A stretch of DNA of 64,000 bases. Origin: Pyricularia pennisetigena. Taxonomy: Eukaryota; Ascomycota; Sordariomycetes; Magnaporthales; Pyriculariaceae. The translations under genes and the position numbers were made by a program. The notes under the pieces were generated by a model, which had not been told where the DNA came from, ran no database searches, and saw only the letters and a program-made list of their open reading frames with translations. This document shows, piece after piece, positions 25,888 through 36,817 of the stretch; positions within the stretch are counted from its first letter, which is position 1, and every line of letters begins with the position of its first letter. The stretch is taken from the NCBI RefSeq assembly GCF_004337985.1, contig NW_021940918.1:2646169-2710168 (forward strand). The letters are read 5' to 3'.

Positions 25888-26172
25888 ACGCGACGCGTAC
25901 CCAGAAAAGGCTTTAATGCAAAATTACTCCTTGTTTATGTTATGCAGTCCCGTGTCACGACGTCTATCGATCTTGAATTCATCCTTGAATCATGGCGATT
26001 GCTTCCTTTGCACAAGTCACAAGACGTCTGATTCGTCCATGTTCCCATTCTTCGTCCTCTTCGAAACCTCGTGTTTGTCGTCTATGAACACTTGTAGAAT
26101 TTAAGCTCTGGCCGTACCATGGACAGTTGCGTGACTCCACAATCTACTTCGTACTTCATACCCCCCAATAGG
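25054..26172. other. Spacer with an assembly gap, between the TBC gene and UFD2
   Basis: Contains the divergent upstream region of the minus-strand TBC gene (pyrimidine-rich on the plus strand) and the 3' end of UFD2. Apart from the gap and its flanking homopolymers I see no gene. Confidence 0.5.
25675..25886. other. Assembly gap flanked by poly-T and poly-A
   Basis: Forty-three T residues (25675-25717), 121 N (25718-25838), then 48 A residues (25839-25886). The N stretch is a placeholder, so the true length is unknown. The opposite-strand homopolymers could pair as a hairpin or mark a misjoined contig end. Open frames crossing this gap are meaningless. Confidence 0.97.
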
Positions 26173-29100
26173 CTATTGCGAAGTATCCATGGCATCCGGA
26201 TCAGCTGCTGCAGCTCGGGCCAACTCCTCAGACGCTGTGCCATCAGCGATGGCTGCCAACTTCTCCCTTGCTGCTGCCATCCTCTCCGACTTCCACTTCT
26301 CAATCTCCACCCGCAGGTCGTCACACGGTACGATATCTTCAATAGACATTGGTTGCCGAGTGAACGGATCTTTCGGGTCAGAGAGTAGATGCTGCATGAT
26401 CGTTGAACGGTCCACAATGTTGCCCGACGGCAGCCTCACCGGGTCTTTCATCAGATCACTCATGAGCGGATCCTCAAACTCGGCCGGAACCTCGCCAAAG
26501 TCCTGTTCCGCTTGGTCCGCGAGTTCCTTGGCAGCCGCAATCTTGACCGTCAATTGAGACCACCTGCTAAGCTTTTCCGGATCTGCGAATCCTCTGTTGG
26601 CCATGATGCGTGACGCAGCCGCGAACGTCTCGGGCTTGTATGACCGTCCGTCTCCCGCCACCGCCTCAATAAAGGCCGGCTTTCCGCCCAAGTTCAAGTA
26701 AATATCCGTGATATCTGCGAGGAGTGTCTTGGGCTGGAATCGGTACTGCTGTGGATTGTCCACCTTGAGCTTACTCGACTTGGGCCCAACCAAAAGCTCC
26801 AAGTTGTAGTCAAGCATGCCTGCCAACCGCTGGACGATCTCCGGCATGGTAAAGGCATCATCCAGTGTATCGGTGAAAAGCTTCATCATCGCGACCGTCT
26901 GGTTGGTGAGATGCATGTACGATGTCGCATGGCCTTCTGTGGTCTGTAACTCATCCTGCTTCTGCCTCCTTTGCTCTTCCGACATGCCACTTGCCTCCTT
27001 GAGCTCCACCTGAAGCTCGTGTATCTTTTGGAATTTGCTCAATGCTTCATCGAGCACATATGTCGCGTCGTTGAGCAGCATGTTGACAAAGCGAACGAAG
27101 AAGGGCTTGTTGATCTTGCTCTGTTCTCTCAGTTGCCTTGAGTAGTGTGGATTGGGCCACACTTTCTGGATGATATAGGATATCTCGTATCGAATGTTGA
27201 ACTTGTCGTAGAACGCAGAATTCGCTCCGGTGGACTCACACTCGATATAAAACTTCATGAGAGCGTGAAGCAGATGGTCATTGGCGAATTTGGAACTCAT
27301 CAGTACGTCAGTCATCACGCCGCTCTTCCAATGGCGGAAGAACTGCGTCACTCCGAAATAGAGAAGCGTGACCAGGGCTGCCTTCATGTAAGGATTTCGG
27401 ATGTAGTCCGAAGACTCCAGCAGTGTGACGCAAAGCACTGTCAGTTCGTCACCAACAGCTGATAAAAGGATTTGTGGCATTGTGCTGTAAAAGTCTGTAA
27501 GTATATACCCCCAAGAACAGATTGCCATCAACAAACTCACTTGAAAACAAATTTGAAGTTGTCCAGCACAATCTGCAGAGAATATTCCGGAAGACAGCAA
27601 AAAACCTCTGGAGGTGGACTTGGAAGAGGAACCCTGTGGGACAAAGTTAGTATCTGTGGTGGAAAAGTGCCTTTAAAGGGTGGTGAGCAAAGATGCCAAC
27701 ATACTGTAGCCGCTTTCCCGGAGTATAATCGCTTTGGCTTGCGACCCTGAGAAGCCAAACCGTAACATATCTCATGAATGTTATTGATTTCGCCTGCATC
27801 TTCTCGTCGGTCAATACACCGTTGGTCGCGTGCTTCATTGCCACACTCGTCTCCAGCGCATCGCGGTAGCGGGCGGTACGTAGGTCAAATGCCGCGAGCT
27901 GTGTCGGTCTCTGTGAAGGAAAGTGTGTAATTAGCCTCATGCTTGTGTGCAAGCCGGAATGCCGCAGACTGTAGTGAGCAACGGATTTTGGGCGGTGCCT
28001 ACTGTGTTGGCAAAGTTTTCCCGCTCTGTCTCAAACTCTTCAATGCTTCTCCTGAAGTTTCTGATGGCCCTATCCATGGTCTTCATCTTCTCGCTGATTG
28101 CTTGGGTCCCGTAGTTGTGTGCCGCCAAGCCAAGGAAGAAAATTTCAGAGATGAAGTTGTTGGTTCCCTCCGCTTTCTCGGCGTAGAAGGCGTCGGATTG
28201 CTGTTGATCGGCATTGAGCTTTGTTTCCTCCTTGATGTCCACTCGAGGATTTCGGCGCAGATAGTCGATATCTATGCGGTCAACCTTGGTGAATGTCGTG
28301 TCCATAAATGGCTGACATAGCTCATTTACGACAAATGTCACATTGAGCATGAAACCGTCCGATGAGACTTCCTTCGGGTCAACTTGCATTGCACGTCGTT
28401 TATGATTCGAGTTCACCACATGAGCAAACCAATCAAGAACGCGACCTCTAACCTCCTCGTTTGCCCGTACAAAATTGTTGATGACGGACATAAGGTCGAA
28501 TTGATGAGCGGATAGTGTTACTTGGACCGCATTTTGGGCAGTGCGGACAGCACCCTCGTTCATGTTGTCTGCGTTGGGAAAGTAAGATTTGGCCATGTCG
28601 CTCTGCAGCGGGGAAAGACGGAAAAAGGGACCAAGCAGTGAGTCCAGCTCGATTCTCGGGGCAGGAGCTTGTTTGTTGACGAAGCGCTCATCCTTGACCA
28701 AAGCCTGCATTATCTCCTTGTACTTGGAGAACATAATCAAGACCTAGCTCCAATGGGTTCAGTAATCCGGTCATGTCGGCAAGAAGGTGGACGTTGCGAA
28801 ATGGACGTGCATACATTCATGGCTGGTCTGTAGTCGTCCGCCATGGTCATATTGGCGACTTTAGCGCTGATATCGACCATGGAGCGGACAAGGATCTCGG
28901 CATAGGATTCGTCCTCATCGAACCTCGACACAAATTCGGCGAGAAAGTCCAAACAGATACCAGCCTCATTGTCCATTCCCTTGAGGAGGTACGGCACGAG
29001 CGTGTCATTTCTGGGTTTATCCTCGCGTCTAGATAGCTCCGACGTAGCAACGGGTCAGCGAACATACAACAAAAGCGGTGAATCGTGATCACGAACCCAA

Positions 29101-29991
29101 ACAATTCGGGCACCGTGAGCGCAAATAACACGTTACTCATGCATAATCGCCTAGCCTCCTTGACCAGTTCCAATCTTTCAGGTGGCGGATCACGTTGCAT
29201 GGCTGGTGATTTCGAGAAGCGGAGTATGCGCTTCCAGCATGGCAACAGGTAATCTAGCAGGGGCTTGTCGTCAGGAAAGGCCGAGGCTGCTTCGAGTATG
29301 GCGCTGTCCAGGTTGTCTTGGGACAGCAGAGGCCTCCGACCCTCGACTTCAGCATTCGCTCCATCCTCTTGCAATTCACTCGCGAGGTTTGGCAGGTGCG
29401 TCAGAGGGTGACCGGATATATCGGTCTTTCTGCTTGGGTCCAGGGTTACTCTGAAGAAGTGCGAGATGGTCCTATCGGCCCAGTCCTCGGGAGACTCCTG
29501 TTTCTGGATCTTCTGCGGTCGCACTGCAGGCAAATCAACATCCGACTCTGGTCTTTTGGGTATAATGACGCCCTGAGGTTTGGTACCTTGTGATGCCGGC
29601 GTTGCTGGCTGCGCTACCGTCTTTGGGGCAGGTTGGGAGCTGGATGGTGCTGGCGCTGCAGCGGGTGTTGATGTTTGGGAACCAGCTTCCAAGGCTTGTC
29701 TGGTGTCGTTGTCTTGCGAAGTTGATGCCGTCAAAGGCAAAGGCTTGTCGTTTGAGGGCTTTGGGGATTCGTTCTCTTTAGTATCAGGCTTGCTTTCTGA
29801 CGTCGTTGCCGAGGTAGACGAAGTTGTCGAGGCACCCAGTTTCGCCAGCCGCCGGGCTCGCATCTAGGAACATTACACAAAAAGCAAAATTGTTAGATGT
29901 GTGGTATCTTCCGCCGGAGAGGCTCACAATGGGACCTCACCTGCTCTGCGGACGGCAGTGTAGGCTCAGGCTCCTGCTCGTCGGGACCCAT
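26173..29991 (-). CDS. UFD2: Ufd2 ubiquitin chain-elongation factor (E4, U-box ligase)
   Basis: Extends short ubiquitin chains on substrates and hands them to Cdc48 and the proteasome. Seven exons in transcript order are 29991-29941, 29863-29097, 29028-28815, 28743-28003, 27910-27705, 27633-27541 and 27484-26173, giving 1127 aa. Exon 1 encodes MGPDEQEPEPTLPSAEQ and joins to MRARRLAKLGA. The second intron (29029-29096) has an unusual GTTCGT donor but restores PELFG-REDKPRNDTL in frame. The intron at 27634-27704 ends with a perfect TACTAAC branch and CCCACAG. The core is the long helical Ufd2 repeat region. The C-terminal U-box spans about residues 1028-1095 (SDLMKDPVRLPSG, DRSTIMQHLL, DPFTRQPM, PCDDLRVEIEKW), and the tail is Ala/Glu-rich. 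Length and domain order fit the family. Confidence 0.95.
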
Positions 29992-30828
29992 TCTTATTCT
30001 CTTTGAGGAGGACGGCGGCGGAACTCGACTCGAGAAAGTTGGCTCTGTTGAGGGTTCCACTGCGGGATCACCAGTAATTCAAAACGTTGTGATGGGAAGG
30101 GACGTATCACAGATTAATGTTGATGTTTTGGAGGATAATGATAAAACTACTGGCTGACTGTAAACGGCTCTCTGACGTACTGGAGCCGCGTCTCTATAAT
30201 AGTCTAGGCTGGGACTCAAGGCTTCGCAGGCAAACGAAGGCCGGGTCTGATGTTGCCAATGGCGGGGGTGAACATGGGGAGCTCATCATTTGGCCTTTGC
30301 CCGTGCCCCACTAAGTAGGCAGCTTAAGGCGGTTAAACCAAGTGGGGCCGACCGGGCATAGAAGCTTTATAATTCATTTCATCTTTGCTCCGAAATTCCG
30401 GGTGTACACATTAACGAGCAGAAAAAGTTCACGCAACCGAGCCGATAAGAAGCCACATGAACCTTCCACTAGCTACTGACATTTGAGTACTGAAAAATGT
30501 CACACGGACGGAATGGTTCAAGTCAGATGATCTTCAGCAGTGAACGGTGCATACATGTTTTGGAATTGATTGCTGTTCTGGCCTGAGCTCCACTCTTTTA
30601 ATAGAAATGATCTATCCGTTGGTTTGGTATTAAAAGTTGAAAATGTCAACAAGTCAGTATCGTATGCCTCATACATATGCGCCAGACTTTTAACATGAAA
30701 AAAAAAAAATCCTCAGAAACATCCAAGAAAATAACAGCAAGTCATAAAATCATTGTCTGGTTTTCAAAGTGCTCCATGCAAGGAGTCTCATAAAATTCAT
30801 CGAAGCCAAGCTTTCGGCGGGATGCGAA
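29992..30828. other. Spacer between UFD2 and the RING gene
   Basis: Upstream region of UFD2 and 3' region of the RING-finger gene. No supported reading frame; a short A-run lies near 30700-30708. Confidence 0.5.
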
Positions 30829-32586
30829 TCAAAGACGTGGAGGAGTGATTGCGTGCGGTTGCATCACTCCATAGTTTCCTGCAGGATCAAACATCCTATC
30901 GTTCGCACTAGTGCCCTGTCCGCTTGAGCCAGGTTCAGAGGCGGTCGCCAAAGTGCCACTTCCGACCGGAGCCACTGCATTCGTGGTCGCAGTGTTGAGC
31001 CGATTCATACTGCCACTGTACATGGATTTCTGGCGAGCGATTACAAACCGCAAATCCATACCGATCCCGGCAATGGCTGTCCGCAGCTCCGTCAGCTGGT
31101 CCTGCACAGGCAAGATCTCATTGACAAGCATTTGGCTTTGCCTTGCATCCTGCTCGGCCAAACGCCGTTGCAAGCTTTCCACACGCTCCTCGCAGCTCGT
31201 CAGACCTGCAAGTATGAAGCCATGCGCGTCGTTCTGCATGCCGTCGCCACTGTATGGCGCGTAAGATAGGTTTGCCCATGAGCCCCTTGCAGCATCTCCC
31301 CTGTTGTGCCCAAATGTGTTGTCTGCTAGTGAACTATCATCGCCTGAAAGATGCGCTACAGAATTGTTACGCCTTGCCGTGCTCGAGTTGGTTTCAAAAC
31401 CCGATCGGGTTGCCAAGTCTGTAGATCTGGAGGAATTGATGGCATTTTCGCCAGGGCCTGTGCGATGAAAGCTCTCTTGTCGCTCTGTCAAATATTGGAT
31501 AATCATCTCTTGCCGCTCAAGCTTCATCTGCTGGCTATCTGCCAAATCTCGAAGTGAAGCCATTTCCCTTCGAAAGCTCTGCTCCATACGCGCAACGGCA
31601 CCAAACGCACAACCGCGCTCATGTTCCCCGATGAGGCAACGTTTTGCTTTATATGTGCACCCAGCAGCAGCATGTTCACAGGGTCTCGGGATATCTGGAC
31701 AGTCTTGCTGCAGATGCACAGCGTATCGATGTCGCAGGACTGAAGCGCAGCAATGTTCGCATTCCCTTGCTGCGCTGGTGCAGTCGTTTTCGCAATGATC
31801 GTCCGCATCCGAAGCCTCGATGAGGCTGAAACACTGAGGGCACTGGACTATCATATGCTTGCAGCCCTCGCCAGCATCCATCCGCGCAACAAGCTTCTGG
31901 CAAGACGGGGCAGGACATGGCACCTTGGTGTAGTGGCATTCCCTTTCATAGTGGCGCTCGATTGAGCTTCGCGTTTCGACTTTATTGCAGCGACGGTTCG
32001 GACATCGAACTTGGAGCTCGTCAAGTAGATTTTGTATAATGCGCGGGGCAGGTCTCGCGGGAAAGCGACCGCGTTCCAAGTCACGGGAAAACGACTTGCG
32101 GTCCAGCGGGCAACACTTATTGCTGTGCTCAAGGAGCCCGTCAAAACAGCTCGAGCAGAAGACATGACCGCACCTGGTAACAACAGGCAGAACCAATGGA
32201 GCTTGACAGATGGGACACCATAAATTCTGGCTGACCTCCCCGACATATTCAAGAGCTGGCCAATCCAAGCTCGGTGGCAGTGCGGCCGGCTCTGGCTCGA
32301 GGGACAGGGCTGGCTCTGGCGTATGGTTTAGAGCTGCCGGATTGGGATTCTCGTCGCTGTGCACGTAGTCCTCTCGAACCCCACCATCCGGGTCGTCACG
32401 GTCGGTGCTGGATGCGATTATGTCAACGCCATTGTAGTTGTGCTGCATGCGATGGCGACCGCCTGGAGGCAAGAGGCCTTCTTCGGGAGTATTCGGTGGC
32501 GGCATCGTAAGGCCCTCGAAGGGACGGCTCTGAGGTGTCGTCGATATAACTAGTATGTTATCATACGGTGGAGGCTGGCTATGCAT
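30829..32586 (-). CDS. RING-finger protein with TRAF-type zinc fingers (probable E3 ligase)
   Basis: 585 aa in one frame. A Pro-rich N-terminus precedes a RING at about residues 124-162: C124-x2-C127, C139-x-H141-x2-C144-x2-C147, then C159-x2-D162. The eighth zinc ligand is therefore Asp (CPLD), a known variant in TRAF-like RINGs. Cys/His pairs at about 190-320 (for example CPNRRC, CPAPSC, CPQC, CEHC) are TRAF-type zinc fingers. A coiled coil (about 320-365, MEQSFRREMASLRDL) and a Ser/Asn-rich region follow. There is no MATH/TRAF-C domain, so it resembles fungal RING/TRAF-finger proteins rather than true TRAFs. The start is uncertain: MPPPNTPEEG at 32505 is an in-frame alternative, and a short intron between the two cannot be excluded. 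The substrate is unknown. Confidence 0.82.
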   Translation of the reverse strand: MHSQPPPYDNILVISTTPQSRPFEGLTMPPPNTPEEGLLPPGGRHRMQHNYNGVDIIASSTDRDDPDGGVREDYVHSDENPNPAALNHTPEPALSLEPEPAALPPSLDWPALEYVGEVSQNLWCPICQAPLVLPVVTRCGHVFCSSCFDGLLEHSNKCCPLDRKSFSRDLERGRFPARPAPRIIQNLLDELQVRCPNRRCNKVETRSSIERHYERECHYTKVPCPAPSCQKLVARMDAGEGCKHMIVQCPQCFSLIEASDADDHCENDCTSAARECEHCCASVLRHRYAVHLQQDCPDIPRPCEHAAAGCTYKAKRCLIGEHERGCAFGAVARMEQSFRREMASLRDLADSQQMKLERQEMIIQYLTERQESFHRTGPGENAINSSRSTDLATRSGFETNSSTARRNNSVAHLSGDDSSLADNTFGHNRGDAARGSWANLSYAPYSGDGMQNDAHGFILAGLTSCEERVESLQRRLAEQDARQSQMLVNEILPVQDQLTELRTAIAGIGMDLRFVIARQKSMYSGSMNRLNTATTNAVAPVGSGTLATASEPGSSGQGTSANDRMFDPAGNYGVMQPHAITPPRL

Positions 32587-33162
32587 GCGGTAGCGTGTAG
32601 CAAGCTACTTGCTCCGCAGCTCCGCAGGTAGACCCCGTATTACTAGGCGTTAGCAACTGCAACAAAATGATGCGAAACAGTCGTAAACTGCCAGTTATCG
32701 ATGCCGTTGGCTCCGACAGGGGGCCAGCAACAAGGACCGATTTGCTAAAACAATCGAACCAAAGACAGGCCCTATAAAATTCTGAGAGGTGAAGGCAATT
32801 GAATGAGAACCTTTACGGCCGGCCGGGTTGGTGAAGGTCAGGAAACCCAGAAGTTGATCTCGGATTGGGAACGACAAACAATGGGGCGGTCTGCGATTTC
32901 GGATGATAGCCCGTGGAGAGACAGAAGTGGGGAAGCCGATCGTCCACAATGCAGCCCTTTGTACCTACCTTAAGCTTACGTACCTTCATGCCTATTGTCC
33001 TCTTACCCTCGCCACTCTTCTAGCCTGTGATTACTTTGGGCTGCCACACCCTTTCGGCAATAGTCTAGCACCAGCTGCTATCTACCCGAGTATGTATCCT
33101 GGCAGGCTAAACCACCCACCACCAGGTTCCCGCCAAGGATATGGAATGATCAGGAACACAAC

Positions 33163-33163
<1 letters not shown>

Positions 33164-33195
<32 letters not shown>
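33164..33195. repeat. Poly-A homopolymer (32 nt)
   Basis: An uninterrupted A-run in intergenic DNA, seen directly. Confidence 0.9.
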
Positions 33196-33198
<3 letters not shown>

Positions 33199-33840
33199 GA
33201 CTTACATTATAACAAACAAGTTGAAGACTTGGTGCTAGCACAATCGGCACCAAAGTGCCCCAATTATCAACGCGGCTTGGTAGTATCAAGTTGTTGGCCT
33301 CACTATCTAGATTGCCTCATTCTGGCTACTTGAACAAAACAAAAGATAAGCACGAACGCACGCCTACCTCGCAGAATAAACGGATAGCCTCGGCTAGTCG
33401 CCAAAACGGGTGCTCAGACTGACTTGATACTAACTTCCCATTTCCTAATGTCAGAGACACGGACCCGATAAAGATTTTGCACTGTATTCAACATTGATCA
33501 CCTCGATGTTCCTCTTGCCGCGGTTGGAGCTCATTAGCCGCCACAGTCATAATCGGCGAAATTCCCGCCAAAGGGGCACGCTCTTGACAGCGTTTCCGCC
33601 GTCACGCTCAAGGAGATGTACTACATATACAGTCGGTCCTTTGAAGCTATGATTTCAGCCCCACTGCATTATGATAGCGCATGACGACAAGTCTGCCGCG
33701 ACTTTCGCATTCGGCGCGGCAAAGAACAAAAAACGAGTCCAACTGCTCGCTACAGACTGATTGTGTTATACACCTACAGATATTACCTTGGTAACAACCT
33801 TACTGCGGAGAAATGCAACGTAGGTGGCTCTATACGTTGC

Positions 33841-33962
33841 NNNNNNNNNNNNNNNNNNNNNNNNNNNNNNNNNNNNNNNNNNNNNNNNNNNNNNNNNNNN
33901 NNNNNNNNNNNNNNNNNNNNNNNNNNNNNNNNNNNNNNNNNNNNNNNNNNNNNNNNNNNNNN
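33841..33962. other. Assembly gap (122 N)
   Basis: Placeholder bases; unlike the first gap it is not flanked by homopolymers. Any open frame running through it is artefactual. Confidence 0.98.
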
Positions 33963-34754
33963 CCCTCCAGTCGCGTGATTTCTCCGCTGGTGGATCTTGA
34001 TGGGACTACGATGCTACCTTCTGAAGAGGGATCATATGCCGACTTACGTACAAATCTGTGCCAGGATGAGAGAGAGAGAGATATTAACTACGCCTACTAT
34101 ACAGTAAATAGGAGTATAGCCATCAATAAAAAGAAAAGAAAAAAGAAAATAATAACCAATCGGCAACCTGCCTATAGAGCGCATATTTGACCGGCGGCTT
34201 CACGGTACTCAAAGATATGTATGCCTTGAACTACATCCTTGGTCTGTCTTCTTATCCCGTCGTGCTGCCCCTGAACCATTGCAACATGCGATTTGATCGT
34301 TTCCTCCCGCGCATTGCATACCCCACTTTGATTCCGAGTACAGGTACCTACCCATCTTGCCACATAAATGATAGATTCACACTGGAAGCTACGTAGTACC
34401 ATAGTATAGCTTTCTTTGCAACCATCGCAAGAAGATCCGCCAAGGACCCCAATCATCACCCCCGCAACCATGCTGCTACGTCAAGTCGGGGATTACGGGG
34501 CCGAAATGGGGAGTACATGCAATACAAGACTTCCTAATCGCCGAGAGGGGGAGAAGCACAACAGATGCCACGGCCATGGTTGAGTGCTTCGGCACGCCTA
34601 CAGATATTCTTGTATAAGACTGAACCTGCAGATTGCCGTTTTCATCCAGGGGACCCTCGGCTCCTGGTCACGCGGGTTTTGTCGAGCAAAAAGAGAGAGA
34701 AAAAAGAGGAAGACAACTTACCACGTCCTCTGCCGCACATTCTGCCACGCCAAG

Positions 34755-36560
34755 ATGAGAGCCTCATTCTCAACCGCCGCCAGCTTCCTGCTGCACTCGG
34801 CAGTCTTTGCACAGACGTACCAGCCGACCTGGCAATCGACCGACCAACACAACGCCTCGCCAGAGTGGTTCCGAGACGCCAAGTTTGGCGTATACTGGCA
34901 TTGGGGCGCCTTCACAGTGCCGCAGTTTGGCAGCGAGTGGTACGGCCGCAACGTCTACCTGCCCGACACAGACGAGCGCAAGCACCACACCACCACGTAC
35001 GGCGCGCCGCCCGAGGTGTGGGGTTACGAGAACTTCATCACCGGGAGGAACGACGCCAAGGGGAACTTTGTCCAGTTCAAGCCCGTGCTTGCCTCCGATG
35101 GCGGTAGCTTCGACCCCGAGGCCTGGATGGCGGTCATCAAGGCGTCGGGGGCCAAGTTCGCCGGCCCTGTCGGCGAGCACCACGACGGCTTCTCCATGTG
35201 GAAGAGTGAGGTCAACGAGTGGAGCTCGGTCGACTATGGCCCCAAGATTGATCTGCTGAAGCTTTTTGCGGGCCTGGTCCGGGGTAACGGTCTCAAGTTG
35301 GTGGTGGCCCTGCACCAAGCCTTCAACCACAACGGATTCTTCGAAGGTGCCCCGCAGCAGACTGATCCCAGCCTGCAGAAGCTCTTTGGCCAGCTGCCCA
35401 AGAACGTATCCGACCAGCTCTGGTTCGACAAGGCCCGCGAGGTCATCGATCATGTGCAGCCCGATATGATCTGGAACGACTTTTCCCTGAACAGCCCCGG
35501 CTACTGCCAAAACCCCAAGTTCGTATGCAACATCGAAGAGAGCCAGCGGCTCAAATACCTGGCCTACTACTTCAACGCCGGTGAGAGGTGGGGCAAGGAG
35601 GTCGTCACCAGCTACAAGCACTTTGACCAGGGTTTTCGTACCACGTCGGCCGTTGCAGACTGGGAGCGTGGAGGCCCCGCGGAGCTCGAGCGCCCTTACT
35701 GGCTCACCGACGACGCCATCAGCGCAACGAGCTGGAGCTACACCGAAGGCATCAGTTATTACAACTCGACCCAGATGATCCACTCCATGCTCGACCGCGT
35801 CAGCAAGAACGGCAACATGCTGCTCAACGTCTCGCCCACCGCCGCAGGTGTCATGCCCGCGGAGCAGCAGCAGATCCTACGCGACATCGGGACCTATCTG
35901 GCCCGCTACGGCGAGTCCATCTACAGCACACGAGCTTGGGATATATACGGCGAGGGCCCGACAAAAGCCGGCGGCGGCTCGTTCACTGGCCCGATGATGG
36001 GCAACTCAAACGACCTGCGCTTCACACGCAATAAGGACGGCAACGTGCTCTACGTCAGCGTTCTCGGCTGGCCGAGCAGCGGCCAGGTTCCCATCAAAGC
36101 CCTCGGCTCTGACCGTCGCGTAGACATCTCCAGCTTGCGGTCCGTCCAGCTTATGGGAGACAAAGCCGGAGATTTTATCGATTTGACAGGCTTCAGCCAG
36201 GCCGCCGACGCGCTCGTCATCACCCTCCCGCAACAGCCCGCCCAGTCGCCCGCTTACGTCCTCAAGCTTACCTTTAATGGTCAGATTCCCGTGGTTCAGC
36301 AGGTCCTCGGCGCCTCTGTTTTCGCCTCTCCCGATGCCACGGGTGCCGGTGTGTCGCTTGCAAAGGGCAACTTCACGCAAATGTGGGTTGCAGATGCTGG
36401 ACTTCAACTGAAAAATGTTCGTTTTCTGCGTGTCTCGGAGGGCACATCGGTAACAATCTATTCCCAGGACAGTCAAACTGGCATATCGACGAAACTGGGG
36501 GCGGGAGACCACCAGCTGGAAGCTGGCTCTGTTGGGTCCCTTGCGGTTGGTGATACATAG
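34755..36560 (+). CDS. Secreted GH29 alpha-L-fucosidase
   Basis: Removes terminal alpha-L-fucose from glycans outside the cell. 601 aa without introns. I chose ATG 34755 because it gives a clean signal peptide (MRASFSTAASFLLHSAVFA, probable cut after Ala19), whereas upstream in-frame ATGs add a basic, non-secretory extension. The GH29 barrel starts at once: WFRDAKFGVYWHWG, then WYGRNVY, GEHHDGFSMW and KLVVALHQ. The expected catalytic nucleophile is Asp242 in MIWNDFS. Later family motifs are VSKNGNMLLNVSP and the YGEGPTKAGGG loop; the C-terminal third is a beta-rich accessory region. The DNA is markedly GC-rich compared with its spacers. The catalytic acid/base cannot be assigned from sequence alone. 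A Ser/Gly-poor, complete frame suggests a working enzyme. Confidence 0.93.
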   Translation: MRASFSTAASFLLHSAVFAQTYQPTWQSTDQHNASPEWFRDAKFGVYWHWGAFTVPQFGSEWYGRNVYLPDTDERKHHTTTYGAPPEVWGYENFITGRNDAKGNFVQFKPVLASDGGSFDPEAWMAVIKASGAKFAGPVGEHHDGFSMWKSEVNEWSSVDYGPKIDLLKLFAGLVRGNGLKLVVALHQAFNHNGFFEGAPQQTDPSLQKLFGQLPKNVSDQLWFDKAREVIDHVQPDMIWNDFSLNSPGYCQNPKFVCNIEESQRLKYLAYYFNAGERWGKEVVTSYKHFDQGFRTTSAVADWERGGPAELERPYWLTDDAISATSWSYTEGISYYNSTQMIHSMLDRVSKNGNMLLNVSPTAAGVMPAEQQQILRDIGTYLARYGESIYSTRAWDIYGEGPTKAGGGSFTGPMMGNSNDLRFTRNKDGNVLYVSVLGWPSSGQVPIKALGSDRRVDISSLRSVQLMGDKAGDFIDLTGFSQAADALVITLPQQPAQSPAYVLKLTFNGQIPVVQQVLGASVFASPDATGAGVSLAKGNFTQMWVADAGLQLKNVRFLRVSEGTSVTIYSQDSQTGISTKLGAGDHQLEAGSVGSLAVGDT

Positions 36561-36817
36561 GATGCTTGGGAAGAGTAATGACAGATCAGTCACCTACCAT
36601 TTGTACATCATTAGAAAGTAGATCACCAAAGTAACAAAAGTAGGAGCATAGGCACTAATGCATGGATGACTATTGACATTCTGAAGAATCAACCGCCTCG
36701 GCCAAGTGCGAGCAGACAATGGAGACAATGGAGACAGGATAAGCGCTGAGGTCGCTTAAAATTTAAACCTGTCTCGTTATGCTGGACAACGCCAGCGAAA
36801 CCACTCAATCCTTTAGC

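Larger units (their letters stand above)
32587..34754. other. Spacer with an assembly gap, before the fucosidase gene
   Basis: Upstream region of the RING gene and of the fucosidase gene, which diverge. It contains a 32-nt A-run, a run of N and a short GA repeat near 34070-34082. No frame is convincing. Confidence 0.5.

Noticed and set aside
25638..26031. Open frames running through the poly-T/N/poly-A gap
   Set aside because: They consist of homopolymer and unknown bases.
33763..34190. Open frames crossing the second N gap
   Set aside because: Undefined bases in the middle; no motif on either side.
34770..35783. Long 337-codon open frame antisense to the fucosidase gene
   Set aside because: It is a mirror of GC-rich codon use on the coding strand. 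The plus strand carries a complete GH29 domain with signal peptide; the antisense frame has no motif.
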